DNA from: an uncultured Pelagibacteraceae bacterium
GTDB lineage: Bacteria > Pseudomonadota > Alphaproteobacteria > Pelagibacterales > Pelagibacteraceae
NCBI GenBank assembly: GCA_902626645.1
Contig: CACOGC010000001.1
Coordinates: forward strand, 1 to 64,000
Direction: 5' to 3'
DNA length: 64,000 nt
In this document: positions 50,089-59,417 of the stretch, in pieces
Position numbering within the stretch: position 1 is the first letter of the stretch
Layout: every line of letters begins with the position of its first letter
The notes under the pieces: model-generated
Databases searched by the model: none
Told to the model about the DNA's origin: nothing
The model's input: the letters and a program-made list of their open reading frames with translations, nothing else
Position numbers and translations under genes: made by a program

Positions 50089-51117
50089 TTAGGGCTCTTT
50101 AGAGATAATTATCGATTGATTGACCTTTTCAATAATACAACCGCCCAATGTAGCTCTATTCAATCGATTATTTTCAACTTCCCGGATAATTTTTTCTAAT
50201 TTTTTTCCTCTCACAGAATAATATTTTTCACCAATTAACTTTAATGATTCTGAAAAAGCTCTAAAAGTAACTTCTTGGGGTTGAAGAAAAAAATCACTAT
50301 TGATAACTAATCTTTTTTTATTATTTAAAAAAGAGGTATTTTCTCGTAAATTTTTATCAACATAAAACTCAATTACTTTGTTTGCATATTTTAAATTTTT
50401 AATCGTTTTTTTTAATTTATTTTTATCTAAACCATCTCTTTCAAGATTTTCCATTAATTTTCTTACTCGAACTCTTTGATATTTTTCATCATAGTTTGTT
50501 GGATCTTCTACATAAAAATTAAAAACTTTTTTTGAAATAAAAATTAAATCCTCTTTTTTTATATCAATTAAAGGTCTTAATATGTTCTTTTTTTTTATTG
50601 TTGTCTTTATATCTAGAGATGTGAGACCTTTTATTCCACTACCCCTCAGAAGTCTTATAAAAAAATTTTCAATTAAATCATCTTCGTGATGCCCCATTAA
50701 AATAACTTTGATTTTTAATTGATTACATTTCTTGAAGAGTATTTCATATCTTTTTGTCCTAGCAATTGACTGGGTGCTTTTCTTTGGTTTCTCTCCTTTC
50801 CAGGTTAATACTTCTGATTTTATAAAGTTTCTTTTAAGCAAATTTAAAACGAGTTTAGCCTCTTTTGTAGACTCAGGTCTAAGTTTATGGTCGATAATAT
50901 AAAACTTTGATTTTAAATTTTTTTTAATTGCATAAATTTTAGATAAAAAAGCTAAAGCAAGACTATCTGGGCCACCTGAGACCGCAACTGCAAAACTTTC
51001 ATCTAAATTTAAAGAGATCTCAAATTTTTTATAAATCTTGTTTATTCTTTTATTATTTAAGTTATCTCTTAAAAGTTTAGGAATTTTGGTTGTTGCATTC
51101 GAATTTCTGAGACTCAT
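50089..51117 (-). CDS. tilS: tRNA(Ile)-lysidine synthase (start may be internal to the ORF)
   Basis: VAVSGGPDSLALAFL P-loop, MGHHEDDLIENFFIRLLRGSGIKGL. Confidence 0.92.
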   Translation of the reverse strand: MSLRNSNATTKIPKLLRDNLNNKRINKIYKKFEISLNLDESFAVAVSGGPDSLALAFLSKIYAIKKNLKSKFYIIDHKLRPESTKEAKLVLNLLKRNFIKSEVLTWKGEKPKKSTQSIARTKRYEILFKKCNQLKIKVILMGHHEDDLIENFFIRLLRGSGIKGLTSLDIKTTIKKKNILRPLIDIKKEDLIFISKKVFNFYVEDPTNYDEKYQRVRVRKLMENLERDGLDKNKLKKTIKNLKYANKVIEFYVDKNLRENTSFLNNKKRLVINSDFFLQPQEVTFRAFSESLKLIGEKYYSVRGKKLEKIIREVENNRLNRATLGGCIIEKVNQSIIISKEP

Positions 51118-52072
51118 ATTTAGCTTTTTGTATCACAGATTGGTTTGCCTCTGGATATTGTTCTTCAACACCATTGATCATTTTGCAACCTTGATCTTTT
51201 TCTCCAATTTGCACCATTGATACACCAAGCTTTAATAAATTTATAGGTGCTTTTTCACCTTTTGGATATTTCTGATAACCCTCTAAATATGCTGATGCGG
51301 CATCTGTATATAATTGTCTTATCCTAAAAGTTTCTGCATACCAATATTGAGCATTCCCAGCTAAATTATGTTCAGGATTTGTGTCAACGAACTCTCTGAA
51401 TGCTCTTTCAGCAGTTGAATAATCTCCAACTTTTAAAAAGCTTGTAGCAAACTGATATTGTTTATCTGGAGACTCATTTGGAAGAATTTTCTCTTCAGCT
51501 TGAAAAGTTTCAGTTACTACTAAAGCTGTTGAGTCTACAGAATTTGTTTTTTGTGATGTTTCATTGGTCGCTGTATCTTTATATGATATCGATCCCAAAT
51601 CTTGAGGTTGAGAACTTCCAGGTAAAACTTCTAATTGTTCATTATTTGTTTTTTTTGTTAATTTATTTATAGTTGCATCAGAAGACACAACACTTTCTAA
51701 GTCCTGAAATCTTATTTGATTATCTGCTTGCACTTTTGACATTCTGCTGGATAGTTTGTCTAACTTAAAATTTATTTCCTCAAACTTATTTGTAAGTTCC
51801 TGAAATTGATTTTCAATTTCTGAAAGTTTTAATAAATGTCTTGTAAGAACATCTTCTGAATTATTATCTAAATTTGAATTTAAATTTACAGAGCTATCAT
51901 TATTTAATTCTATTGATCCTGAGTATACTGCTTTTTCTAGAGTCTTTATATCTTTCTGAAGTTGATCTAATATTTCATAAATATTATGATTGTCAGCGAA
52001 AGAGTAAGTTATCAAAAAAAAATTACTTAAACAAAATGTAATAATTTTTAATTTTCTTAAAATGTGTCGCAT
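51077..52072 (-). CDS. ybgF: Tol-Pal system protein CpoB/YbgF
   Basis: Signal peptide, N-terminal coiled coil, C-terminal TPR (QYQFATSFLKVGDYSTAERAFREFVDTNPEHNLAGNAQYWYAE); downstream of pal. Confidence 0.9.
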   Translation of the reverse strand: MRHILRKLKIITFCLSNFFLITYSFADNHNIYEILDQLQKDIKTLEKAVYSGSIELNNDSSVNLNSNLDNNSEDVLTRHLLKLSEIENQFQELTNKFEEINFKLDKLSSRMSKVQADNQIRFQDLESVVSSDATINKLTKKTNNEQLEVLPGSSQPQDLGSISYKDTATNETSQKTNSVDSTALVVTETFQAEEKILPNESPDKQYQFATSFLKVGDYSTAERAFREFVDTNPEHNLAGNAQYWYAETFRIRQLYTDAASAYLEGYQKYPKGEKAPINLLKLGVSMVQIGEKDQGCKMINGVEEQYPEANQSVIQKAKYESQKFECNNQNS

Positions 52073-52106
52073 TAAAATAATCTTATGATTAAAATAATGG
52101 CAAAAA

Positions 52107-52143
52107 AAAGACCCTTAACTAATTGAATTAATTAAGGGTCTTT
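52107..52143 (-). terminator. Rho-independent terminator of the tolQRAB-pal transcript (could act bidirectionally)
   Basis: Perfect 12-bp inverted repeat AAAGACCCTTAA ... TTAAGGGTCTTT with a 13-nt inner region; T-rich run on both sides. Confidence 0.85.
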
Positions 52144-52155
52144 AATTTTTTAAAA

Positions 52156-52635
52156 TTAATTTGCTTTTACTGTAACAGATCTTCTGTTTTTTGACCAAGC
52201 CAAAGGATTAGAACCAGAGTCAACTGGTCTTTCTTTTCCATAACTAAGAACTGAAATTCTGTTAGAGGAAATCCCATAAGTCATTAAATAATCTTTAGCA
52301 GCATTAGCTCTTCTTTCACCTAATGCTAAGTTATATTCTCTTGTTCCTCTTTCGTCAGCATGTCCTTCAAGTACGATTGTAATGTCGGAATTTTTTCTTA
52401 ACCATGCCGCTTGTTTTCTTAAAGTTTCTCTTGATGCAGTTGTCAAAACTGACTCATTAGTTGCAAAGAAAACTCTGTCAGGAACACCTGAAGCTAAATA
52501 TTCAACTGTATCAGTTCCAGTGTAAACATCCCCTTGCATTTGTCCTGTGGATTTTTTTGATGTTGCACAAGCAGACAACACTAAGCATGCAAATAATACT
52601 AAAAAAGTGTTTCTTAAAATTTTGTTTAATTTCAT
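52156..52635 (-). CDS. pal: Peptidoglycan-associated lipoprotein Pal (ORF extends to 52677; likely start MKLNKIL)
   Basis: Lipobox LVLSAC; OmpA-like VLEGHADERGTREYNLALGERRANAAKDYL. Confidence 0.95.
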   Translation of the reverse strand: MKLNKILRNTFLVLFACLVLSACATSKKSTGQMQGDVYTGTDTVEYLASGVPDRVFFATNESVLTTASRETLRKQAAWLRKNSDITIVLEGHADERGTREYNLALGERRANAAKDYLMTYGISSNRISVLSYGKERPVDSGSNPLAWSKNRRSVTVKAN

Positions 52636-52720
52636 TAATGCTCCTTGGTCAATATTTCTCATAACTAACTTTTTCACAACTAATTAAATGTTTCAAGGTA
52701 AAAAATCAACATATTTTCAG

Positions 52721-54061
52721 TTAATTACTTAATAAAGATGACCATGATGGGTCTGATGCATCAGTTGGGGTATCTACAAGCCTTTCATTGTAGCCTGTTA
52801 AATCAATTGACCATAATTTAGCAGAAAAACCCTCTCCTTTATCATCAGTTTTAGTCTCTCTATAAAAAATTAAAACTCGTCCATTTGGCGACCAGGAAGG
52901 AGCTTCTTGATAAAAATTTTCTGTCAACAATCTCTCACCAGATCCATCGGTTCTCATCACACCAATGTAGAATTTACCTTTATGTAATTTTGTAAAAGCG
53001 ATTAAATCACCTCTTGGAGACCAAACAGGAGTACCATATAAACCATTTCCAAAAGAAATTCTTTTAACATTGCTACCATCACTTTTCATGACATAAATTT
53101 GTTGGTACCCACTTCTGTCAGAGTTAAAACAAATAAATTTTCCATCTGGGGAATAAGATGGTGAAGTATCTATAGAAGGATGATTGGTAATTTTCTCTAC
53201 AATTCTATTTTCTAAATCCATTGTATAAATATCTGAATTTCCATCCTTAGCAAAACTCATTATAATTTTTTTTCCATTCGGAGAAAATCTAGGAGCAAAA
53301 GTCATTCCGGGAAAATCTCCTACAACTTCTTGAATACCTGTTTCTATATCAAGAAGATAAACTCTAGGTAAATTTCTAAAATAAGATAGATATGTTACCA
53401 TTTGGCTTGTAGGATTAAACCTTGGTGTCAAAACAAGTTCATTTCCTAATGTTAAAAATTTATTATTTGCACCATCTTGATCCATGATGGCTAATTTTTT
53501 AATTCTTTTTGTTTTTGGCCCCTCTTCAGCAACATAGATTATCCTAGTATCAAAATAACCTTTTTCTCCAGTTAATCTCTCGTAAACTTTGTCTGTTATT
53601 ATATGACCAACACGTCTCCAGTTGTTTGGCACTGTCGTAAATGCTAGAGCCATCATTTCTTTTCCAGCTAGCACATCCCATAATCTAAACTCAACTCTAA
53701 GTTTATCATCTACATTTTTTACTTTACCTGTTATTAAAGCTTGAGCTTTAATTAAATTCCAATCCTCAAAACGTGGTTTTAGGTGAGCAATATCAGGTGC
53801 TTGAAGAAAAGCATTTTTATCTAATGGATTAAAAAGACCTGAAGTTTTCAAATTTTTTTCGATAACTTTAGAAATTTCTGACCCAATATCTTTTTTCTTT
53901 AAAGTTTTCTCAAAACTCTTTTTTGACTCATCATCAATTGATAATGGTGACACTGCAATAGGGAGTGGATTCAAATTTCCTCGTGTAATATCAACCTCAA
54001 TTAAACCTAATGCATTAGTAGGTACTATAAATATTAAAAATAAAATAATTAGATTTCTCAT
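52721..54061 (-). CDS. tolB: Tol-Pal system translocation protein TolB
   Basis: Signal peptide, WD40-like repeats [41 protein letters not shown]. Confidence 0.95.
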   Translation of the reverse strand: MRNLIILFLIFIVPTNALGLIEVDITRGNLNPLPIAVSPLSIDDESKKSFEKTLKKKDIGSEISKVIEKNLKTSGLFNPLDKNAFLQAPDIAHLKPRFEDWNLIKAQALITGKVKNVDDKLRVEFRLWDVLAGKEMMALAFTTVPNNWRRVGHIITDKVYERLTGEKGYFDTRIIYVAEEGPKTKRIKKLAIMDQDGANNKFLTLGNELVLTPRFNPTSQMVTYLSYFRNLPRVYLLDIETGIQEVVGDFPGMTFAPRFSPNGKKIIMSFAKDGNSDIYTMDLENRIVEKITNHPSIDTSPSYSPDGKFICFNSDRSGYQQIYVMKSDGSNVKRISFGNGLYGTPVWSPRGDLIAFTKLHKGKFYIGVMRTDGSGERLLTENFYQEAPSWSPNGRVLIFYRETKTDDKGEGFSAKLWSIDLTGYNERLVDTPTDASDPSWSSLLSN

Positions 54062-54070
54062 AAAGATATT

Positions 54071-54880
54071 CTATCCCTCTAACATTTCTCTTGCATCAAA
54101 ATTTAATTGTAATTCTTTCCATCTTTCATAACCAGTTGTAGGAACTCTTAAGGGCTGGCATAATTTTATTGCTCTTAGAGCACTTTCCGCCAAAACCTTG
54201 TAAAAACCTTGACCAGGTTTATTCATTCTTGCATGATCCAAAATCTCTGACTCTTGAATTGTTCCATCTGGATTCAGTTGAAGTTTAATTCTTACTAATA
54301 AATTTTCATTGTAAGGCAAACCTAAAGGAATACTCCAACAGCCAAATATTTGAGCTTTTAAAGCATCCTCTTCGCTTAAAGATAAACCTGCATTTTCAAC
54401 ATTCTTTTTTTGATCTTGTGTAATTTTGTTATTTTTTTTTATTGTTTCAGCACTTTCAACTTTAGATTTATCAATTAAGGCTGCAATATTATTTGGATCG
54501 AATAACTCTTTTTTTTCAAATTCAGAAACTTGCTTAACTTCATTATCAATTTTTTCTGGATTTTGTTTATCCTCTTTTATTTTCTCAACCTTTTTAGGCT
54601 TATCATCTGGCATTGGAACCGCATCTGGTTTAATTTTTTTAACTTTTTTTGGGGGAGCTTGTTCAGATACTAACTTTTTTTCTTTCTCTTTAATTTTTTC
54701 AATAATTTTTTTTGCCTTAGGTGCGTATGGAATATTGGTTTTATCTGTAATCTGTATTAATTCTACAGATACTATTGGGGGAAGATCAATTGGTTTTTTT
54801 GCTAAGAAAGGTAAACTAAAAGCTGTAATCATTATTAAAACCAGATGTGATACAGAAGATATAACTATACTTCTATTCAC
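54071..54880 (-). CDS. tolA: TolA-like energy-transducing protein (short, Lys/Pro-rich linker)
   Basis: N-terminal TM, charged linker, C-terminal domain with CWSIPLGLPYNENLLVRIKLQLNPDGTI; between tolR and tolB. Confidence 0.85.
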   Translation of the reverse strand: MNRSIVISSVSHLVLIMITAFSLPFLAKKPIDLPPIVSVELIQITDKTNIPYAPKAKKIIEKIKEKEKKLVSEQAPPKKVKKIKPDAVPMPDDKPKKVEKIKEDKQNPEKIDNEVKQVSEFEKKELFDPNNIAALIDKSKVESAETIKKNNKITQDQKKNVENAGLSLSEEDALKAQIFGCWSIPLGLPYNENLLVRIKLQLNPDGTIQESEILDHARMNKPGQGFYKVLAESALRAIKLCQPLRVPTTGYERWKELQLNFDAREMLEG

Positions 54881-54883
54881 TTC

Positions 54884-55300
54884 TTACCTTTCTTTATATG
54901 GTTCTGAAATAAGTGCTACTTTGGTGAAACCAGACCCAGATAACAAGCCCATAATTTCCAATACTCTTCCATAATTAATTGTTTTATCACCCCTTACGTA
55001 AATTCTTGTATCAGTTCTATTTTTTGAAACCGCTAAGACTTTTGCTATTATTTTTTCATATTCAACTTTTGACTCTTGAATATAAATTTCACCTTTAGAG
55101 TTTATTGTTAAAGTCAGTGGTTCAGCTTCCTCGGGTAGAGAATCGGCAGAACTTTCTGGTAAATCAACCTGAACTCCTACAGTTAACAAAGGAGCCGTAA
55201 CCATAAAAATAATTAAAAGCACCAACATTACATCCACAAATGGTGTTACATTTATTTCGCTCATTGGTTCTTTTGATGAACGATTTAATTTAAAAGCCAT
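54884..55300 (-). CDS. tolR: Biopolymer transport protein TolR (ExbD family)
   Basis: MSEINVTPFVDVMLVLLIIFMVTAPLLTVGVQVDLP. Confidence 0.95.
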   Translation of the reverse strand: MAFKLNRSSKEPMSEINVTPFVDVMLVLLIIFMVTAPLLTVGVQVDLPESSADSLPEEAEPLTLTINSKGEIYIQESKVEYEKIIAKVLAVSKNRTDTRIYVRGDKTINYGRVLEIMGLLSGSGFTKVALISEPYKER

Positions 55301-55301
55301 T

Positions 55302-55976
55302 TTAGATAATCGTTAAAAATCTTTTTGAGAAATTTTCTAATTTTTGAGAATACTTAATTGAGTCATTATTAAATTTATTATATGCAACAACCGCAGGTAT
55401 TGCTGCTAGTAGACCTAGCGCAGTTGCGAATAGTGCTTCAGCTATACCAGGTGCAACAATTGCCAAACTCGTATTTCTTGAAATTGCAATAGATTGAAAA
55501 GAGTTCATAATCCCCCAAACTGTTCCGAATAAGCCTATGAATGGAGCTGTTGATCCTATTGTTGCTAAAAAAGTAAAACCTTTAGTGATTTTTGATATTT
55601 GTTTTTCAATACCTGTCTCTAACATTGTGGTCATTCTATTGTTTAAATCTGTTCTAGATCTTCTCTTTAATAAGTTTTGCATCGCATCTTTAAATATTAA
55701 AGCCATCGGATCTTGAACGTTTGCTGGTAAATTATTATAAAAGGTTTCTGCAGATTTAGAATTCCAAAACTTTGCTTCAAACTCTTCAGTAGATTGATTT
55801 ATTTTTTTAAACAATCTATATTTTTCAATTATTACTGCCCATGAATATATAGAACAAGCTATTAACATTATAATCACTGACTTAACAACTATGTCAGCTC
55901 TAATAAATAAATTTATTAAAGAAAAATCAGCACTTGAGGCTAGCCCAACCGCTTGAGAGGTGATATCAGCTTCCAT
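55302..55976 (-). CDS. tolQ: Tol-Pal system proton channel TolQ (ExbB family)
   Basis: TIGSTAPFIGLFGTVWGIMNSFQSI, VAPGIAEALFATALGLLAAIPAVVAYN. Confidence 0.96.
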   Translation of the reverse strand: MEADITSQAVGLASSADFSLINLFIRADIVVKSVIIMLIACSIYSWAVIIEKYRLFKKINQSTEEFEAKFWNSKSAETFYNNLPANVQDPMALIFKDAMQNLLKRRSRTDLNNRMTTMLETGIEKQISKITKGFTFLATIGSTAPFIGLFGTVWGIMNSFQSIAISRNTSLAIVAPGIAEALFATALGLLAAIPAVVAYNKFNNDSIKYSQKLENFSKRFLTII

Positions 55977-56026
55977 ATCGTCTTCTCACACTTAAATGTG
56001 TCATGATTTTGTCTTAATATTTAAAG

Positions 56027-56521
56027 CTATTCGTCAATTTTGTAAGTTTCATGATAAAAACTTGCTATCAAAATTGCATCAGCTTTATTTGAGTCTTTCT
56101 TTCTTGATAATTGAGATGAAAAATAAGGAAATATTTCTATTGCTCTTGTCCTGCTGGCATCTTTCTCAGAGTTTAAAAGATTAAAATATTTTTTCCATTT
56201 TGTGGGCCTTACAAAGTACATGGGTAATTGCATCGCGGTACAAATACCCTTTAAAATTCCAAACGATTGTCCAAAATTAAACATACTAGTAACACCTTGG
56301 CCAGGCATTGCAGAAACATGCTCAATCACAACTCTAATTTGATTTTTTTCAAATTGTTTAATTCTTTTGGTAATTTCATTATAAACTTGGGAGCCATTTA
56401 CTTGTTTTTTATTTTTTTTACCTTCTGTCATTATAGGCATTTCAATAACATCTAGGATTTTTCCATTATCTAAAAAACAAATTGAACCAGAAATTCCAGG
56501 ATCTATACCTATTATTAACAT
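56027..56521 (-). CDS. RuvC-like (RNase H fold) Holliday junction resolvase, phage/plasmid-type variant
   Basis: IIGIDPGISGSICFLD, VVIEHVSAMPGQGVTSMFNFGQSFGIL, KKDSNKADAILIASF: acidic triad layout plus the AMPGQGVxSMFxFG block typical of phage-borne RuvC-like proteins. Confidence 0.78.
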   Translation of the reverse strand: MLIIGIDPGISGSICFLDNGKILDVIEMPIMTEGKKNKKQVNGSQVYNEITKRIKQFEKNQIRVVIEHVSAMPGQGVTSMFNFGQSFGILKGICTAMQLPMYFVRPTKWKKYFNLLNSEKDASRTRAIEIFPYFSSQLSRKKDSNKADAILIASFYHETYKIDE

Positions 56522-56524
56522 AAT

Positions 56525-57247
56525 TTAATTTACAAATTCAGCATTAGAAAAAACATTTTGTACATCATCATTGTCTTCAAGTAATTCAAAGAAATTTATT
56601 AAATCTTCATTTTTTTCTTTAGAAATTTTTACACTATTTAGTGGTACCCATTCAATTTCTGTTGAGATGAAATTAGTAATTTCTTTTTCTAATTCTTTTT
56701 TAACATTATAAATTTCACTAATAGGACATTGTATTTCATGAAAATCATTTTCCGATTTACATTCATCAGCTCCAGCATTAGTAGCTAGCTCAAAAATTTG
56801 ATCATCTGAGACTTCTTTTTTATCGATCTTTATTATACCTAATTGATTAAAATTATGAGAGGCAGAACCCTGGGTTCCTAGGTTGCCGCCTGCCTTTTGA
56901 AAAATTGTTCTAATACTGGATGCTGTTCTATTTTTATTATCTGTTAATGCTTCTATTATCACTGCTACTTTTTCTGGTCCAAAGCCCTCATATCTTAAAT
57001 TTTCAAAATTTGACTCAGTATTAACTGAAGATTTATCAATTGCTCTTTCAATATTTTCTTTTGGCATATTTGCTGATCTTGCAGCTTGAATCGCAGATCT
57101 TAATCTTGGATTCATTGCTGGATCTTTATCTCCAAGTTTTGCTGCAACAGTAATTTCTTTCGACAACTTTGAAAAAATTTTAGATCTTTGCTTATCGGCT
57201 TTACCTTTTTTATGTTTTATTCCTGCCCAATGAGAATGTCCTGCCAT
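56525..57247 (-). CDS. yebC: YebC/PmpR family protein
   Basis: MAGHSHWAGIKHKKGKADKQRSKIFSKLSKEITVAAKLG, ENIERAIDK. Confidence 0.96.
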   Translation of the reverse strand: MAGHSHWAGIKHKKGKADKQRSKIFSKLSKEITVAAKLGDKDPAMNPRLRSAIQAARSANMPKENIERAIDKSSVNTESNFENLRYEGFGPEKVAVIIEALTDNKNRTASSIRTIFQKAGGNLGTQGSASHNFNQLGIIKIDKKEVSDDQIFELATNAGADECKSENDFHEIQCPISEIYNVKKELEKEITNFISTEIEWVPLNSVKISKEKNEDLINFFELLEDNDDVQNVFSNAEFVN

Positions 57248-57254
57248 AAACTAA

Positions 57255-58058
57255 TTAAGTATTCTTTAGCTGACCTCCAAAAACATAGCTTTCAATTTTA
57301 TTTGCTAAACCAGTTTTTATATCACAATCAACAATTACTCCACTTAAAGTAGCATCACCAGTTGCTGGAAAATGTTTGGTAGACTCTTTTTTCATAAATC
57401 TGTTCAAAGAGTTATCTTTATTCATACCAATAACTGAGTCATAATCACCACACATACCTGCATCTGTTTGATAAGCTGTCCCATTTTTCAAAATTCTTGC
57501 ATCATTTGTTGGAATGTGTGTGTGTGTTCCAACTACTAGAGTAGCTTTACCATCAAAAAAATATCCTATTGCATTTTTTTCACTAGTAATTTCTCCATGA
57601 AAATCAACAACTAGAAAATCATAATCCTCTTTTAGTTTGTGCTCTTTTAAAAATTTTTCTGAAATCTCAAATACGTCATCACATTTTTTCATAAAAACAT
57701 TTCCCATTAAATTTAAAACACCAATTTTTACATTTTTTTCATTTTGAAAAACTTCAAATCCTTTACCCGGTGCTGGCTCAAATAAATTTTTTGGGCGAAG
57801 TAACCTATTTTCATTATCGATAAATTTCATAATATCTTTTTGATCCCAAACATGGTTACCAGTAGTAATGACATCAACACCACATTTAAAAAAATCCTCA
57901 CAGATTTCTTTTGTTAATCCAACTCCTGTCTCAGCTGCATTTTCTCCATTGACGATTACAAAATCAATTTTATTCAATTCTTTTTGGCTTAAAAGATTAT
58001 TCAATATTTTCGAACAACCTGAGTTCCCTACCACATCTCCTAAAAATAAAATTCTCAT
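57255..58058 (-). CDS. YmdB-family (TIGR00282-like) metallophosphoesterase
   Basis: ILFLGDVVGNSG, VNGENAAETGVGL, TTGNHVWDQKD, VDFHGEITSEKNAIGYFFDGKATLVVGTHTHIPTND. Confidence 0.9.
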   Translation of the reverse strand: MRILFLGDVVGNSGCSKILNNLLSQKELNKIDFVIVNGENAAETGVGLTKEICEDFFKCGVDVITTGNHVWDQKDIMKFIDNENRLLRPKNLFEPAPGKGFEVFQNEKNVKIGVLNLMGNVFMKKCDDVFEISEKFLKEHKLKEDYDFLVVDFHGEITSEKNAIGYFFDGKATLVVGTHTHIPTNDARILKNGTAYQTDAGMCGDYDSVIGMNKDNSLNRFMKKESTKHFPATGDATLSGVIVDCDIKTGLANKIESYVFGGQLKNT

Positions 58059-58597
58059 ATAAAATTTTTATCTGTTACAATAAAATCCAGTTTCATATCA
58101 TATTTGTTAGCTGGTATTTTTTTTACTTTTTGAAAAGAATAAGCCAACCCAATTAATATAATTTTTTTATTTTTTTTTACCCTTTTAATATACCTATCGT
58201 AATAACCACCTCCATAACCTATTCTATTTAAATGATTATCAAAAGCTACAATTGGTACTAAAAGAATACTCGGGTAGACAATTTGATCTGATGAAGGTTC
58301 AGGTATTCCATATTTATTTATTGATAGAGGCTCTTTTGTTGACCAGTATAAAAAATCCATTTGATTATTTTTTTTAATTTTTGGCAATGATATTTGATAA
58401 CCAAGTCTTTCAAGTTTATTTAGAATTTGAATTGAATCAACTTCATGATTATATGGATAATAACCACCAATTATTTTTCTATTTACTTTTTCTTTTTTTA
58501 AAATTTTTACAATATTACTAAATTTTATAACTAAATTTTTATTGTTATTTAGTTTTCTTGCTTTTAATAATTTTTTTCTAATCTCAGATTTATTCAC
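58055..58597 (-). CDS. 5-formyltetrahydrofolate cyclo-ligase
   Basis: SKPGY-region equivalents, LLVPIVAFDNHLNRIGYGGGYYDRYI; adjacent to zapA as commonly seen. Confidence 0.88.
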   Translation of the reverse strand: MNKSEIRKKLLKARKLNNNKNLVIKFSNIVKILKKEKVNRKIIGGYYPYNHEVDSIQILNKLERLGYQISLPKIKKNNQMDFLYWSTKEPLSINKYGIPEPSSDQIVYPSILLVPIVAFDNHLNRIGYGGGYYDRYIKRVKKNKKIILIGLAYSFQKVKKIPANKYDMKLDFIVTDKNFI

Positions 58598-58604
58598 TAG
58601 AATT

Positions 58605-59051
58605 TTACTTAGAAATATTTTCTAAATTTGCTTTTTCAACAAAACTTGAAATTTCATCAGCAGCTTCGTCAATTAACTTCTCATAACTCTTTTGATTTAT
58701 TTCAATTTCATTTTTTAATTTAAGGTGATCTTTATTAAGTGAGTTTATTTCCAGCTCTTTCTTATCTCTGTACTCATAAATTAAAGTTTTAAGCTCTTTA
58801 AATTTATTTGAGAGATCTCTCAACTCATTCTTTTTTTGATCTACTTTTTTTTTAGTTTCATAATATTCATCCATTACTTTAACAGCTGTGATTAACAGAA
58901 GTTTATTCTCTCCAAGATTTCCAAGCTCATTTTTAAGATTATTAAATTTCTGATTGATTTGAATTAATAATTCTTCAAGATGCTCTTCCTGGCCGTCCTC
59001 ACAAGACAACAAAAATTCTTTCCCGTTAAACTTAATACTTACGTTTGCCAT
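58605..59051 (-). CDS. zapA: Cell division protein ZapA-like
   Basis: VSIKFNGKEFLLSCEDGQEEHLEELLIQINQKFNNLKNELG..KLLLITAVKVMDEYYE followed by a long coiled coil. Confidence 0.85.
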   Translation of the reverse strand: MANVSIKFNGKEFLLSCEDGQEEHLEELLIQINQKFNNLKNELGNLGENKLLLITAVKVMDEYYETKKKVDQKKNELRDLSNKFKELKTLIYEYRDKKELEINSLNKDHLKLKNEIEINQKSYEKLIDEAADEISSFVEKANLENISK

Positions 59052-59362
59052 TTATCTATCTCATCTAACAAAATATCTGTTTCTTGATTTAATTCATCAA
59101 TTTTTTCAGAAAACTCAATCTGTCTTTTTTGTTCAGCTTTCTCTTGATTTTGTAATTCGTCTAATTTTTTACTTAAACTATTATAATCATTAATTAAACT
59201 TTTATATTTTTCTTCTATTTCTTGCTTTTCAATTTCTAATTGATTTTTTTGACTACTTAAATTCTCTATATTTTTTTTAACGTCAGGGTTTTTTAAGTTT
59301 AAATTTTTTAATTTTGCTAAAGCTAAATTTAATTTTTTTTCTTTTTCGATCACAGAATTCAT
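59039..59362 (-). CDS. Coiled-coil protein directly upstream of and overlapping zapA (possible ZauP-like partner)
   Basis: 107 aa almost entirely heptad/charged coiled coil; 13-bp overlap with zapA. Confidence 0.6.
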   Translation of the reverse strand: MNSVIEKEKKLNLALAKLKNLNLKNPDVKKNIENLSSQKNQLEIEKQEIEEKYKSLINDYNSLSKKLDELQNQEKAEQKRQIEFSEKIDELNQETDILLDEIDKWQT

Positions 59363-59417
59363 ATATATATAATTATATTATTAAATAGAATCTTCTTAGT
59401 CTAGGCAGGATAATTAC

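Noticed and set aside
54426-54974. 182-aa plus-strand ORF opposite tolA/tolR
   Set aside because: Shadow ORF: antisense of the Lys-rich TolA linker; low-complexity Phe/Ser composition, no motif, and the tolA/tolR assignments are strong.
55985-56005. Small palindrome near CACACTTAAATGTGTC upstream of tolQ
   Set aside because: Short imperfect symmetry; no supporting context to call it a regulatory site.
59363-59417. Possible 6S RNA next to the zapA / 5-FCL locus
   Set aside because: 6S RNA is often linked to these genes, but the spacer here is only 55 nt and AT-rich; no room for the RNA on this side.
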